This document shows positions 1-13,300 of a DNA stretch of 64,000 bases, piece by piece. Location of the stretch: positions 662,755-726,754 of the forward strand of contig JAYKAV010002790.1 of the NCBI GenBank assembly GCA_035582835.1, in the 5' to 3' direction. The stretch is from Phoebastria nigripes. Lineage: Eukaryota > Chordata > Aves > Procellariiformes > Diomedeidae. The notes below the pieces were generated by a model. It searched no databases and was not told where the DNA came from. It worked only from the letters and a program-made list of their open reading frames with translations. Each line of letters opens with the position of its first letter. Positions within the stretch are counted from its first letter, which is position 1. Position numbers and translations under genes: made by a program.

Positions 1-290
1 CGTTCACCGCTTCCTCCTGGATTACGGGGGGTTTATCCTGCTTGCCATCCCCGTCTTCCAGCTCAGGGGGCTGAATACCCTGAGGGTGGCTGGTCTGACT
101 ATTAAAGACTGAGGTGAAGAAGGCATTAAGTACCTCAGCCTTTTCCTCATCCTCNGTGACAACGTTCCCCCTGGCATCCAATAGAGGATGGAGATTCTCC
201 TTGGCTCTCTTTTTGTCGTTAATGTATTTGTAAAAACATTTTTTGTTGTCTCTAATGACAGCGGCCAGATTAGATTTAGAATTATTAATT
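1..290 (-). mobile_element. CR1 LINE fragment (ORF2, between endonuclease and RT)
   Basis: Read on the minus strand, one frame is open for about 90 codons and matches avian CR1 ORF2: NLAAVIRDNKKCFYKYIN, then LLDARGNVVT, DEEKAEVLNAFFTSVFNS, QTSHPQGIQPPELEDGDG and KPPVIQEEAVN. The similarity fades at about 280-300, so the copy is probably truncated there at its 5' side. The window edge cuts off its 3' side. The frame is intact, so it is younger than the other CR1 relics here. It is antisense to STXBP5. Confidence 0.9.
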
Positions 291-3200
291 TTTGTACCTC
301 TTTAAAGAACCAAGAAATAATAGTGATTTCTAGGGATATTGACAAGCTATTGCAGCAGTAAAATGGAATTTCATAAAATGTTTTTAAACGTGCATTAATC
401 TCTTTAAAAGCTAGTGGTCTACTTAAGGTATTTCTGTAGGAGACTTGCATATAAATGCTTTTAATTTTGTTCCTCAGACTTGGTCAGTTTCTTATTTTGT
501 GATTGCACTTCACAGTCTTACAGTCTCCCTCAGTTAACTGTTGCAGTCATTGCAAGAATGTTTCCTTCTGAAAATCAGATATGTTCGCCTTCTTTGCAGA
601 CAGTATAGCAGTCATTTTTCCACACAGGATAGTCCTTCTGGAACAGCTGAAAGTAAGGCTTCCTTTGTGCACAGCCTGTCTCCACATAATACTCTAGGGT
701 GGTTAGTTTCTACATTTCTGGTGAAGTTTTGGTATATGTAGGACAGTGCAGTCAATCATGCTGGGTTTGTTATTCAAAAAAGTAAGATTTGATTTTCTTC
801 CCCCTGCCCCTAGAAAACACCTAACTGTCTCAGAAGTTTTGAAACAAACTTCCATATAGTCCAGAACAGCTACCTTAACTTCAAATCAAAGTGAACGGGA
901 TAGTAGAAATACTTTTAATAAAAACCCTTTAGTTATAATTAAGTAAATTTAAAGATTTATTTAGATAAAGGTTTTTTTTTTTCTGTAGAGCATTCTCTGC
1001 ATAAGTTCCTGTAAAGATTCCCTGTATTCAGTGCATGTTTGTAAATGGAAGGATTCAGAATGTTAGTGAGGTCAGGACTTCGGTTACCTGTGCAGACCAC
1101 TCCTCTTAAGAATACAAATGCCTTGTGCCTTAAATATAGCAACAGTCTTCTGTGGTATTAGTACATGATGTTGTCATAAGGGATTACTGTCTGTTTGGGA
1201 TCCGTATGACCAGTGATAGATTCCACAAAAACGTTTGAGAGACAGTTGAATCGGCACCAGCTGATTTAAGCATGCTGCTGCATTATGGTACCAAAAGGGT
1301 ACCAGGTGAAGTTTTAAATCAAGATGAGAATTATGATTAAAACTTTGAGAGTTTTATTCTGGATCAGTANATTTTGTGTAAAATATTGGAAAAAACATAT
1401 TACTCCTAGGGGCTTTTTAGTGTCTAAGAAGCTAATTATAGATTTGCAGCTTCAGTGGATTTTGCCTGATTTTTCCATCTTGGATGTTACGCTTTCCTTC
1501 AAATTCTAGCACTAATATTAACCATGGAAAAAATGTCAAAACTTTTTTGCTCTTGAGTATTGGGATGACTTTGCAGTTACCGGTTTTGTTTTGGTGCTTG
1601 AGGCTGTTGATATCAACCAACTAGTGCCACCTAAAGTTATTGTACTTTTTTCATTGTAACTGACTTGTCACTATAGATATATTAGTCTGTTGTATACCTA
1701 GAGATTATGCTACAGCTACTTACAAGTCTGGTTTTATTTTTCAGGTTTACAAAAAGTTGTGAACTGTGTAATAGCAAAGGATAGTGCTCTGTACCAAAGT
1801 TTATCATACTCAGCCCACAGAATTGTTAGTTGGATTATTTTAAAAATACATAAAACATGTATTTTTGTTATGCTTTAAATAATATTTAGTGCATTGTGAA
1901 ATGTAACCAGATGCGCTATAAAACTAGACAATAAATAGTCATAAAGCCAAAGGCCTCATTATTCTCTTTCAGCATTCTTTCCATCCCATCGGGTTGCTTG
2001 CAGAAATTAAGTGATAGCAGTCATCCTTCTCCTTTGTGCTCAGTTTATCAGATCTTTTTATGTTCTTAAACATTAATGCCATTTCAACAGTAATGGGTTG
2101 TTGCGTTTCCTTCCTCTTGACCTTCTTTTTCAAGAAAAGGAAAAAGTGTTCATTTCTCAGATTTATCCTTCCTTCTATAAAGCTTGCTTTCTTACTGGTT
2201 CTTAAAACCTATTTCTACATAAATGTCTATCAAAAACTGTTCCATTTACACTATGGGCTGCCTACTGTTGTCAGGGTTAGACTCCACATGGGAGAGTATT
2301 TAAAATATACTTATTACATTGTATTGCTAATCATAGTATAGATAATTTCTTTTCTTAGTAAAAAGAGCTTTTTTGAAATGCANCCTTTGCTTTACCGAGT
2401 CTGCACTTTCAAACTTGCTGATCCCTGACTTTGTTTGGTACTACCTTGGTAAATAAAAACAAATTTCCAATATTTATGCAAAATTTCTTTTATAATACCT
2501 GCTTTTATTTGCTAAATAAAAATTTACCTTACAGACAGAACGAGCAAGACTATTTCACTTTGACTCTAGGAGACTTCATGTGAGATGTCTAAGTTTCTGA
2601 GCTACATATATGTAGATCTGATATTGGTACACTGAATCTGTCTTCTAACAATCTATAGTGATTCCATGCTACATAGGGAACAAGATTAAATTTCACTAAG
2701 AAATACTAAACTTAGTTAATCTGTAGTTTACAGATATTCAGATCTTCTACTACTTTAAGTTGGAAAAGTTATTACTGGAGACTCTACACTCATGTAGTGT
2801 AGTCATTTTCCTCTGTCTGTTGTTTAATCTCTGGATTCTCCTGATCATACTGCTGGAAACTGCCTTGTTTTTCTGTATAACTTTATGAAATGTGAAGATC
2901 TGATCTGTGTATAATCAGTTTAGGCAAAGCTAGCTTAGATCTGTCTTGCGTGATTTGCTCTTCACCTAGTAATTTACTGCCTAAGGTTTCACTGCTACTC
3001 ACGCACCCAGGATTCCTCAGAGGAAATTACTAGGTACCTGAGGAGCTGGAGTGAGTCTAAGCCCTGCTTACAGACAGAATCTCTACTGAGGATATCCACG
3101 CAAAAGATGGTATTGTACAGCCCCTCAGCTTTCACATATTCAGGTCCTGCTTTCNGTTTACCTAGAGTAATGTCTTTACCATAAGTATTAAGCAAATCTA

Positions 3201-4208
3201 CTTTCACAGTAATATCGAAGGTCCATACTTGTAGCAGGTGATACTTCCTTCTGTACCTTTTGTGTAATAGAGAAGTACTTTGGGTTTTCATTGTTTATTG
3301 ATATTTTCATGCTATAACTAAAATTCCCTTGAACATCACCTAATGGTTTCATAATGTCTTCATGTACTAAGAGATGCTGGAAACACAAATGGCACCAGTC
3401 TCTTCTTACTAGTTAATCTCTTTGCCTTATTTGTACTCTTTGCTTCATTGTTTACTTTTCTCTTGCCTTAAGGCAGCAACTACATTGCATTTAGTCAGCT
3501 TTTTTCTGCAGTAAGATTTNATGTGGCATGGCTTAATCATTCTATTCCTAATTTTATGAATACAAAAATGTTTCTGTATTCATGGAGAGATTTACTAGTA
3601 GATTCCTACACTTTCCTGTACCTCAAAACTGCCATTGCAACATTAGAATGCTTATTCAAGCTAATATTTTGTTTTCATCATCATCATTCATCATCATTTC
3701 CAAAAAANCTTATTACTTCAATTCTCATTTGACTTATGTTCTCAGCCCATGCTTGCCTCTTGTGCATATCCACACAGAGATCTCAAAATGCCATTTAAAA
3801 CTTTGACTTATTAATCCCATTAAGTAGATTTTTTTTGTATGTACAGTGTATTTTTCCCATAATAAAAAATCTTGGTTAGCAAAGCTCAAATAAGTGCTTG
3901 CAGTTATTCTCTGCATGCTACCCATTGTTGAAAAATACTTCAATACTACACTCTGAGGAGGTTGGGTTTTTTTTTTTCCCCTTAATCATGTCACTACAAT
4001 GAAGACAGAATAAAGTATGTCTGAAAGAAGTACTTACGAACAGAAAACTTACCATGGGTAAATCGGGACATACTAAGAGCAGTATGATTTGATTAGTGAT
4101 TTCTCTGATTTCCTTTTGCTGTCTAATGTCATTGAGGAAGGAGTAAGGATAAAATGATACTAAGATACTCAACTTATTCTGTTCTGGTTTTTCTCTTTTC
4201 TTGCATAG
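1..4208 (+). other. STXBP5: STXBP5 intron upstream of W1 (partial)
   Basis: Apart from the CR1 fragment at 1-290, this is AT-rich sequence with no exon I can support. I looked for the exon expected to end just before AIHSVAWHH and did not find it, so it lies left of the window. An ATC-rich short stretch sits near 3676. Confidence 0.8.
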
Positions 4209-4332
4209 GCTATCCACTCTGTGGCTTGGCATCATGAAGGAAAACAATTTATCTGTAGTCACTCAGATGGTACCTTGACCATATGGAATGTAAAATCTCC
4301 TACCAAACCGTTCCAGACAATCACTCCACACG
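4209..4332 (+). CDS. STXBP5: STXBP5 exon W1 (propeller blade)
   Basis: Acceptor TTGCATAG, donor GTAAGA. It enters in phase 0 and leaves one base (g). It encodes AIHSVAWHHEGKQF followed by SHSDGTLTIWNV, a typical WD40 blade ending in a W-N pair. It is the first exon of the gene inside the window; the preceding exon should end with a Glu codon and was not found. Confidence 0.95.
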
Positions 4333-7300
4333 GTAAGATGAAAATGGATACCCACTGTGTTTGACAGCTCTTAAAACACAGAGAACTTATGTCTAATAGA
4401 AGTGTGTTTTGCAAAACCAAGTATTAAAAATGCACTTGCAGTGCAAGTAAAAAACTCTCTCTGTCATATCTAATTCTGATAAATTTCATTAAGAAAATAA
4501 AAGTCTTTATGAAATAAGAATCCAAATCAGTGCAGTTTTGTCTAAATCTCTGAAATTTAAGCTCGCCTTTCACACAATGGCATTGATCTCAAAATTAACT
4601 AATGCATATTTTGCAGGGCTTGCTTTTTGCTTGACATTACAATCCCATATGTTGTTTAAAATACATATAAGCAAGCATCTGTTTCATGTATAAATGTGTA
4701 GATCGGCATAAAAATTCTTGGAAAGGTTTGTAACAGACTAAGACTAGCATCTGGTAAGATGTTCCCACTTCTGAGAAGTCTTGCATTAATGTTAATCTAG
4801 GAAATTAACATTACATGTTGTTGTTCTGTGAAATGTGCTGCTGCTCTTCGAAAAAGTTCTATATAAATGCCAGGTTTACATGGTGTGCATGTGTCTAAGT
4901 CATGTCTTAGTAACTTATTTACCTCATATTCTTAAGTGTGAATGTAACAGTGAGAATAATGTGTGAGGTTACAGTCATAGTGCAAGATGCTATAGTTAAG
5001 CATCCTGGTTTACCTGTTTGAGCCTCCAGTAAGTCCATGTTGACTGTATGGCTGTGGACTAGAGTGGAAAAAGGAAGCTGTGAATTTCTGTATGATCCTG
5101 TAGCAGTCAAAAATCAAAAACTGACTGCTACTGTAGTAGTAAAACTAGTTAGACAAGACTAACTTTATTTTAATATGTTTTGGCCTCTTTTAATAAACAT
5201 TTTTATTTTGATCTTGGGCTGCAACTTAAGTTTTCTGCAGAACTTTATAGTTGTATCAGACTTTATCAATGTTCAGATAGAAAAGATGCATATTTACACC
5301 ACGCTCTTAATTCCTACTGACTCTATGGGAAATTGTATCTGTAGAAGCTTTAGTTGCTAATAGTGCACAGCAGAGAAAGAGAAGGCCTTCATGTTTGAAT
5401 TCCAGTCTTAGCCCTTAAGGATAATGCTCAGAATAAATGTCATTTTACTTGTAAGCTGACCAATTTTAATTGCAAAATGGTAAACACGAGATAAATTTTA
5501 AATCTTCCAGTGCTACTTAAAACAGCTTTTTTAGGGGAGGATTATTTTTTGAAAACAAATATTCTACAAGACTTTAAAAACAAACAAACAAAAAACCAAA
5601 CAAAAAAACCCACCCAAACAAAAAAACCCACCCAAACAAAAAAAACCACCCAAACAAAAAAAAACCACCCAAACAAACCCCCCCTCCCCCCAAAAAAAAA
5701 CCCAAACAAAAAAAACCCCCAAACCTAAATATTCTAGGTTGGTGTATTGAGAGTTTTAACAAATCTTTAATGATCTTATTCCAAGGCATACTCTATAATT
5801 GTCAGAGGTGTTGAATATATGTTTGTGTGAATGTTCTACTTTGCAAGTTGCATAGTGAATTTCATAATTTGCCATTGTGTTATGGAACTGTAAGATTAAT
5901 ATAAGAAAATAATTCACTTTAGGAAAGCAGCTAAAGGATGGAAAGAAGCCAGAACCCTGCAAACCTATCCTTAAGGTGGAATATAAAACAACTAGAGCTG
6001 GGTAAGACTTGTTTTGTATGCAAAATTAACACATGTAAAATAAATGCAGCTCTCTTGGGAATGTACTTTGTTTCCCAGTTGTTGGGATACATACCCTGAT
6101 GGCACTGAGCTATGGTAAAACAGCCGAAATAGTTTTGGTAAATCAGATATTGCTGAATAAACTACAAAAACATATGTGAACAAATTACTATATACAAACC
6201 TTAACTTAGGTAAAAATACTGCTAATGCATTATCTACATGCTTCTTCCATGCTACTAAACTTGTGTATTTTTGCTCAATCTTTTGAGAATATTAAAGAAA
6301 AAAAGGCTGATAAAGCACAGAAGACCTGAAAAACTGAACTTTGACAAATAGTAGCCTGATGCGAACATTCTAAATTCTGAATACGTGTTCCTCCCCCAAA
6401 AAATGTTACTGACAGAAGCTTTTCTGGTAGAGTGCAGTAATCTATGCAATGAATTGTGCCTAATCATGCACATTGAGAATGTAACAAAGCAGTAATTGCA
6501 ACAAGAGGCTCAGATGGAATTACAGTATCTTGAGTATCATGTTTTGTTATCAAGACTGTTATTAGGATTGAAGGATTTAATGAACTGTGTGGAATTTCTT
6601 TTATTTATGGTCCTAAAATGCTTTAAAGTGTTTGAGTAAAAAGTCCAATATAAAGATAAAATATTTGTGGAAACCTGTTCAGCCATTTGCAAATGTTGAT
6701 TTCCGTGCCCCGCCCCCCCCCCCCCCCCCCCCCCCAATACTTTTTTATTTCTTTTACTTTTGGGGGCTTTATGTATTGTTTTCATTTGCTTTTCAGGCAT
6801 TCAAATCTATGGAAGATTGTTACTTAATTGATGTGATATAGTTTTCTACTACATATTGGTATACCCATACATATAATATCAGTGGCTTTGTGTATTTTTA
6901 TTGTTTGCTATAAGTGAGGTTAATAGAAATTTAAGACTGTGGGTGATTCCCAGATGTATGAACATCTATGATCAGTTGGAAAGACATATTTTACTTGCAG
7001 CAGTCTACATCTGTTTNCATATTCCTTTCTCAACTGAAATGTCAAAAGCTGATCCAAAGAAAGATTCAAATAACCAAAAGTAGTCTCAGCTTCAGCAAGT
7101 TACAATTTCTGTAATCAAAAGCCTTCTGTTATGAATAGTCATTCTGAAGGAAAAGATCAGTTTGAAGCTTGTTCTGTGCAATTATAATATCACAATGTGA
7201 AAACTAGTTGACTTTTCACACAGTTTAAAGAGGAGCTTATTCTAGTATAATTTCTAAGAATACATAGCTCTTTGGGGCGACTACTTTTTCCTAGTGTGGG

Positions 7301-10300
7301 CTTTTTTCTGTTACACCTCTCATTTTGCAATGTTCATCCAAACTGAATGTTTTGATGCATTTCAATTTAATATTTTCTCTCTATTTTCTTCGTCTTCAGT
7401 ATACTTCTAAATCTGTAACTGTTGTGATACTCTTCCAGAACTTTTAATTAAAAGGGGGAGGGGGGGAAACCAAAACCACAAAAAAAACCCAATTTGCACT
7501 GTGGCAGTGAAGCAGTGCACTGAAAATCTCCATTCATTTATTGCTACATGTACTTCAGTTCACACTTCAATTTTCAGTTTCAATTGTAATCTTCATACAA
7601 TAATTTTAAGGCAAAGCAGAACTACCTTTCAATGCTCAAAATTTTGATAGTTTTTCTCTTTACCAATTGAAATTGATTAGGTATGAACATGATACAATCT
7701 TGACTTTTAGCTAAAGCACTGTCATTTGTTTTTCATGGTTTAATTTCTGTAGCACAGAGGAGAATCATTCCTGGACAGGACCAAATTTTTTCTAGCTACT
7801 GAAAGAATATAAGAAACAAATTAAATAAACTTGCTTCTATTGCAGTCTGCTCTAACTGTTCTTCAAAACCAAACCAAAAAACCCCACAAAAGAAAACAAA
7901 CCCCAAAAGCTTACAACATATTTAAGAGGTACTGTTTAATGTGTGTTTAAGTTATTTCACCTAACTTCTTTATTGTGAAAAACAGTGAGTAACTGTTCCA
8001 TGTTCACTTTTTCTATGCTCTATATGGAACTCTTAACATCTCTGTCACCCCTTCTTTCTTGTTCCTCCCTTGTCCAGAGTGGTCTAGGATCTAGGTTTGT
8101 TTCAGTATCTTCTCATGTGGAAAACATTCATTGATGTGATCTTTCTTGTTTTCTTTACTGCTTCTAAATCTAATAAACTTTTTTTGAGAAAAGGTGTCCA
8201 GAACCACACAGAAGGAAGGAACATAACTGATTGCAACCTCTAGTAGGGCCTACAGACTGTTCTTTCTACTGTTGTAGCTCTTATTAATCCCTTCTCACTT
8301 TTTTCCTCCATTATGTTCTCCATATTGCGAAGCTGGAGTCGGGGAAACAAGAGGACATGAGGCTTTTTCTGGTTCTTGCAGACTACCTATTTATCTTTTA
8401 AGTTTGTGGTTTTTCTGTTGTGTTTTTTGGTTTTTTAAGTCTCCTGCAGATAGTGCCTGTGAAGTCTCCAAAGCCAAAGTTGTTTACCCTACAACAATAG
8501 TATGTCTGTAGCTTTATTTCTGGGAGAATATATGTAGAAAGGTTACTATTGACAGTCATCCTGTACCTGGACTAGGGGGTGGAAAAGGCAAGTTCTTGGT
8601 ATGTTCCTTGAGCAAACTGGCATAACTTTCCAATTCCAGAGCATAATGTCATTGTTCTCCAGCCATCTAAGTTCATCTAAAATACTCCATCTCTTTGCGA
8701 AGCGATGAGTTCCAAAGGTAGGTTACCTTTTGAGCTTGCTGAAATGGTTTCCATGTTGCCTTTTATGCATACTTTTCTGTCTAAAGTGAATCTAGAGGAG
8801 CTCTTGAGCTTCCTAATGCCATTTCCCCTCCAGGTTTAGTCCCTTATAGTATTTACTCTGGTTGATATTAGCATTATGGTAAAATTGCCCAAGCTTATTC
8901 TTTGCTACTAGAGCTCTGTGTAATAGAAATTACAGCTCAAAAGTCTCCCCATAAACCATAATCAAAAAGGGTGTTGTCTTGGTAGCTAATGCAGCTGTCA
9001 TTGACTTAACTATAGAGCAGTACCTCTTAGCAAGATGGATGTATATAATGGGGACCCAGAGTTTACAATAATAATGAGGTCTCCAGATAAGTAAAAGTTC
9101 TTGATCTGTTAATTTAGTTTGAATAGTGCTATTTTGTTGTGTGAGCTTGTCGGTTCAAAAGCACACTTCCCAAAATGANTTTGTAATTCATCTTTACTAC
9201 TGCAAGATTTCAGTCTTAAGCTAAACTAACTCTTGAAGTCTTTTCCACCTTTATTACTAGGGATTAACTTCTTGACAACAAGTTCACCCATGGTTTGAAA
9301 AGTAAGCCAACTGGTACCAATGGCCTGACTTCCGTATATACTGTTCTCTCTCACATCCAGATTGCCAGAAACTGACTGACATTTGGCAGTTTACTTCTAA
9401 AATTGAGCAGAAACATCCTCCAGGGTTGTGAGCCACTCAGCTCTCAGTGGTATTATGTTTTCATACACTGCAAGACCTAGTACTGTGTTTTCTGAAATTC
9501 TTTTCAATGAAACATTGTCCCCCTCTGTAGTGAATTCTTTATAGTGTTCCCCAAGTGATTTTACAGATTNAACTGATGAGAAAATTAATGTAAAGGGATT
9601 GCTTTCATACCGGCTGAAGCAGAGCTGTTTCGAAGAAGAATCTCTGTATTAGCAGCTGCTAAAAATGCTATATAGCAATTCTCTAAGAGCTGAGCACTGC
9701 TTTTTGTTAAATGTTTTCCATTCTTTCAGGTAGGTAAAATGTAACTATCAAAGTTGGATCAATCTCATCTATTATGTAAAATACAATTTTTTTTATTTTT
9801 CTTTTAAATTATGCATTTCTATTTAACATTCATGTGCACTAACCTTTTAATATGTATTACAACTGAAGGACAACACTTTAAGTATTTAATTAGAAAACGC
9901 ACAGCTTGTGTTCGTGGTAAATCCGTGGTTTCATGAAAATGTGAAAAGTTCATACACAAACCTGTATTAGTCTTTCTGGCAAACTAAAGTCAACTTTAAT
10001 CTTTGACTCACCTGTGAAAAATCCGTGTGACAGATCCATGTAATCTATTCTTAGCTCTTCCATTCTTTGCTTCATAAGGATACAGACTCTGGCAAGCCTG
10101 CCCAAAGCAACCTTGATTACCTTGAGAAACAAAACCAGGAGAAACCAGCACGCAGTTTTCACTGTGATGTATGAAGCTTAGAAACTGAGATTTGTCAGTT
10201 GATCTTGGTGAACCTGCAAGTCTGACAGTTACTGCAAATTGTCCTGGCAGCATTATTGTTTAAAGAACTAATGATTTTGTGAAGACAAAAAATACTGCAA

Positions 10301-13300
10301 TAAATCATTCTAGCACAATGAGATACTGCAAGTACATCACACGAGTATTTTTCTATTCATTGACATCCTGAAAAATACCAGGTTTAATTAAATTTTGTCC
10401 TTTTTCTGAAATTACTTCATGGAGACCATAAAAGATTGTGTGAAGTACCAATATGAAGAATTGAGATTGAATGAAAACTTGGAGAAAACTTACTCCTTTT
10501 CTAGAAATATACTTTCGGCTATTGTTGGAGGCAGTATATTGAACTCGGTAGACCCATGGTCTAATTTATGGCCATTCCTTTGAGGTCTCTTCCTCAGCCA
10601 GCAGAACTCTGATCCTATCAACTTGTAGTCATAGGGCTTTCTGAAGGATCAGGCAGATTGTGAGATAATTGTAGAAACTGAAAGCTTATCTCAATCTGCT
10701 TTGCCTTCAATGCTACAAACACAGCACATTTCAGCCAAGCCTTAAACTCATGAAGGGCAGCATGTGCGTAAACTAAACCCTTCACGCACAGTTTTCAGGA
10801 AGAAAGATGTACTTAATCTGTCATNTTTGTGTTTCAAATACTAACTAGGGAAAGCCATTTAATACGGGAAAGATGGTGTTATAGGAAAAGACAAAAAATA
10901 AGATTGCTTCAGCTTCGTTTTCACTATATGTCAGTATGGCTTTTTTTCCCCTACAAATTTTCTCCAGNTACTGACATACTAGCTGCTTCCAAGGCAGACA
11001 CAAACAAAGGGTAGGATTCCTACCTACAGCGAGCATAAAAGTAGATCAGAGGAATTGCAAACTCGAAGTGCCTATTTTTCCTCCAGAAATATAACCTGGA
11101 ATTTGAGGCAATAGTCAATAATGGGTGAAATTTCTTGAGCTGTATACTTATAAACAGTTCTTTAAAAGATATTATGCTCTATTTTAAACATAAGCAGTAT
11201 TAAAATGAGTGGTGACTTTTGGTAATCGGGAAATAAGAAAATACCTAGTAAAAAGAATATATTTGCTTCATCTTGTTTTTCAATAAATTAAATACTAAAC
11301 TGTGTATTATGCGCATACTGGAGAAAACATGGATGTATTTAAAAACATGGTTCTGTAAAGACTTTTAAAATTTTTGAAGGGAAGCCTCTAATCTCTTTTC
11401 TCAAGACTAAAAGAAATATTTTTGCTTTGCTGTACTCAGTCATTTAATTATGCGGTAGGAGTAGTCTATGACATAGAAGTAGTTCCTTGAAATTTGTTCA
11501 TGGTGGTAGGGGGGAAAATGGATAAAACGTCTAGAGTAAATGTGTGATGAGAGAACCATGGGCATTTATTTATGTACTTGCTTCTTAAAAGATGTTAGGT
11601 CTTTGAAGCTTATCAAGCAGCTGGTTGCTTCTCCAAGACAGTCATATTATTGTGACTGCAAAATTATTTTACACTGTTTGCAAAATTGTTCGTTCTTCAA
11701 AATTTAGGGTAATTCTGTACAGGAAGTAAATGAGACTATTTCTTCCTGATCCTGCTGGAATATTTTATATTATGGATAAGTGGGGCTGTTGGCAAATTTG
11801 AATCTGCAGTTCAGGAGAAAAGAAACAATTCTAAAGTTTAACAAAATAAAAAAAAAAATCTCATCTTGGCAAACAGTTGNAAAGATTGGTTAAATAAGCA
11901 ATATAGAACAAAAGGTTTGGAAGAGATGTCTGACTTGAGTTACAGNCTTCTAACTCTTGGTTTTTAAGTTTTGAAACACATACCCAAGGTACGCATTGCA
12001 TGGAGAGCTGGTTTGCATTATTCTTAATGTATCTCTGCTTAATGATATCTCATTGAACTTTATTATAAGGTTACAAAAACTGCCCACTCTCTTTATCTTG
12101 GCTTGATCCTAAATGCCTCTGCTTTATTCCAGGGAACCTTTCATCATTCTTTCAGGAGGCTTGTCATATGACACTGTAGGAAGAAGACCCTGTTTAACAG
12201 TTATGCATGGGAAAAGTACTGCTGTGCTAGAAATGGATTATTCTATTGTTGATTTTCTAACCCTCTGTGAAACACCATATCCTAATGGTAGGCTCTCTAA
12301 AGATTTTTTTTTTTCTCAGTACTTTGACCTCTTCTCTCTGGAGTTTTATCACAACAGAATATTCTTTACTATTGCCTTTCTGTTTTATCTCTGGGGATCA
12401 GACTGCAGCAGCAACATCTGTTATCCCTGTTGTCTGAAGTATATTTTACTTCCCAAAGCATCATAATAGAATAGTTTATTATAAAACCTATTTTGCTTCT
12501 AGAATAATGCCGATTACTGGTTGCAGGGTTTTTCCTTTTTTTCAATCCCAAAAGCATGTGCAGACAAAAAGTAGCATTACAATTTTAAGCTGTAATTACT
12601 GCAGCAGATGTGTTTACCAATATTTATTTGAGCATATAAGACCTTTCCAGTCAATGCTAAATCTTGATTAGCATTTGTATAGTGCTCTTAACTTTTAGTG
12701 ACTTTATTCATTCCAATACTCACATGAAGTTCATCACTAACCTGTAATCTCTCTTCTGCAGAAGGGGATTTTTTTTATCATAGTTTAGGTAGTTGTCCCA
12801 GATTAATAGTATTATGTTGCCGATGACTCCAATGTTTTTAGCTGTCAACTTCCATCAGAGTATATAAAACTGCTTAGCTCAGAATTTGAGGTCTTCCTGA
12901 AAGAGGGCAAGATAAACTTTGGAAACTCTTTCAATTTTCTTATTTTAGTGTCAAGTCAGCTGTCTTTCAATCCATTTTGTAAGCAATTAGAATTTAAACC
13001 CCACAGAATATGACGAAAAGCAGTTTGGGGGTAAGAGGATGTTATTGTTCAGTAATTGGCTCTTTCTCAAAAATACTGCTTATACAAGTTCCTCTGCATG
13101 TTCCTATTCCTGTTATTTGAGCTGTTTAAATGGTTCTAGCAAATTGGAAGAGACTTGAGAATAGTGAATTAAAGGGAGAGCATGGCTTTTCCAAACTTAA
13201 CTTGGAGTGTTCGGGGGTGTGAGTGTATAAAATATCTTCAGAAACTATAGTCATCTAAGTGTCTTTTCTACTCTTGACTGATAGAGTGTAAGGACTGATC

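Larger units (their letters stand above)
6002..12132 (+). other. STXBP5: STXBP5 intron 2 (6131 nt)
   Basis: GTAAGA...TATTCCAG. It holds the C23 run, two A/C-rich tracts, a possible CR1 relic at 8040-8300, a CR1 3'-end relic at 10505-10590, and a minus-strand open segment at 10013-10253 discussed under findings. Confidence 0.9.

Noticed and set aside
5576..5724. CRISPR-like repeat array
   Set aside because: Short, imperfect A/C-only units without unique spacers, in a vertebrate intron.
5510..5728. 72-codon frame and its minus-strand counterpart over the A/C repeat
   Set aside because: Translation of a simple repeat (Lys/Pro/Thr or Gly/Phe only); no gene.
6632..6841. Poly-Pro frame across the C23 run
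   Set aside because: Homopolymer translation, no splice or family support.
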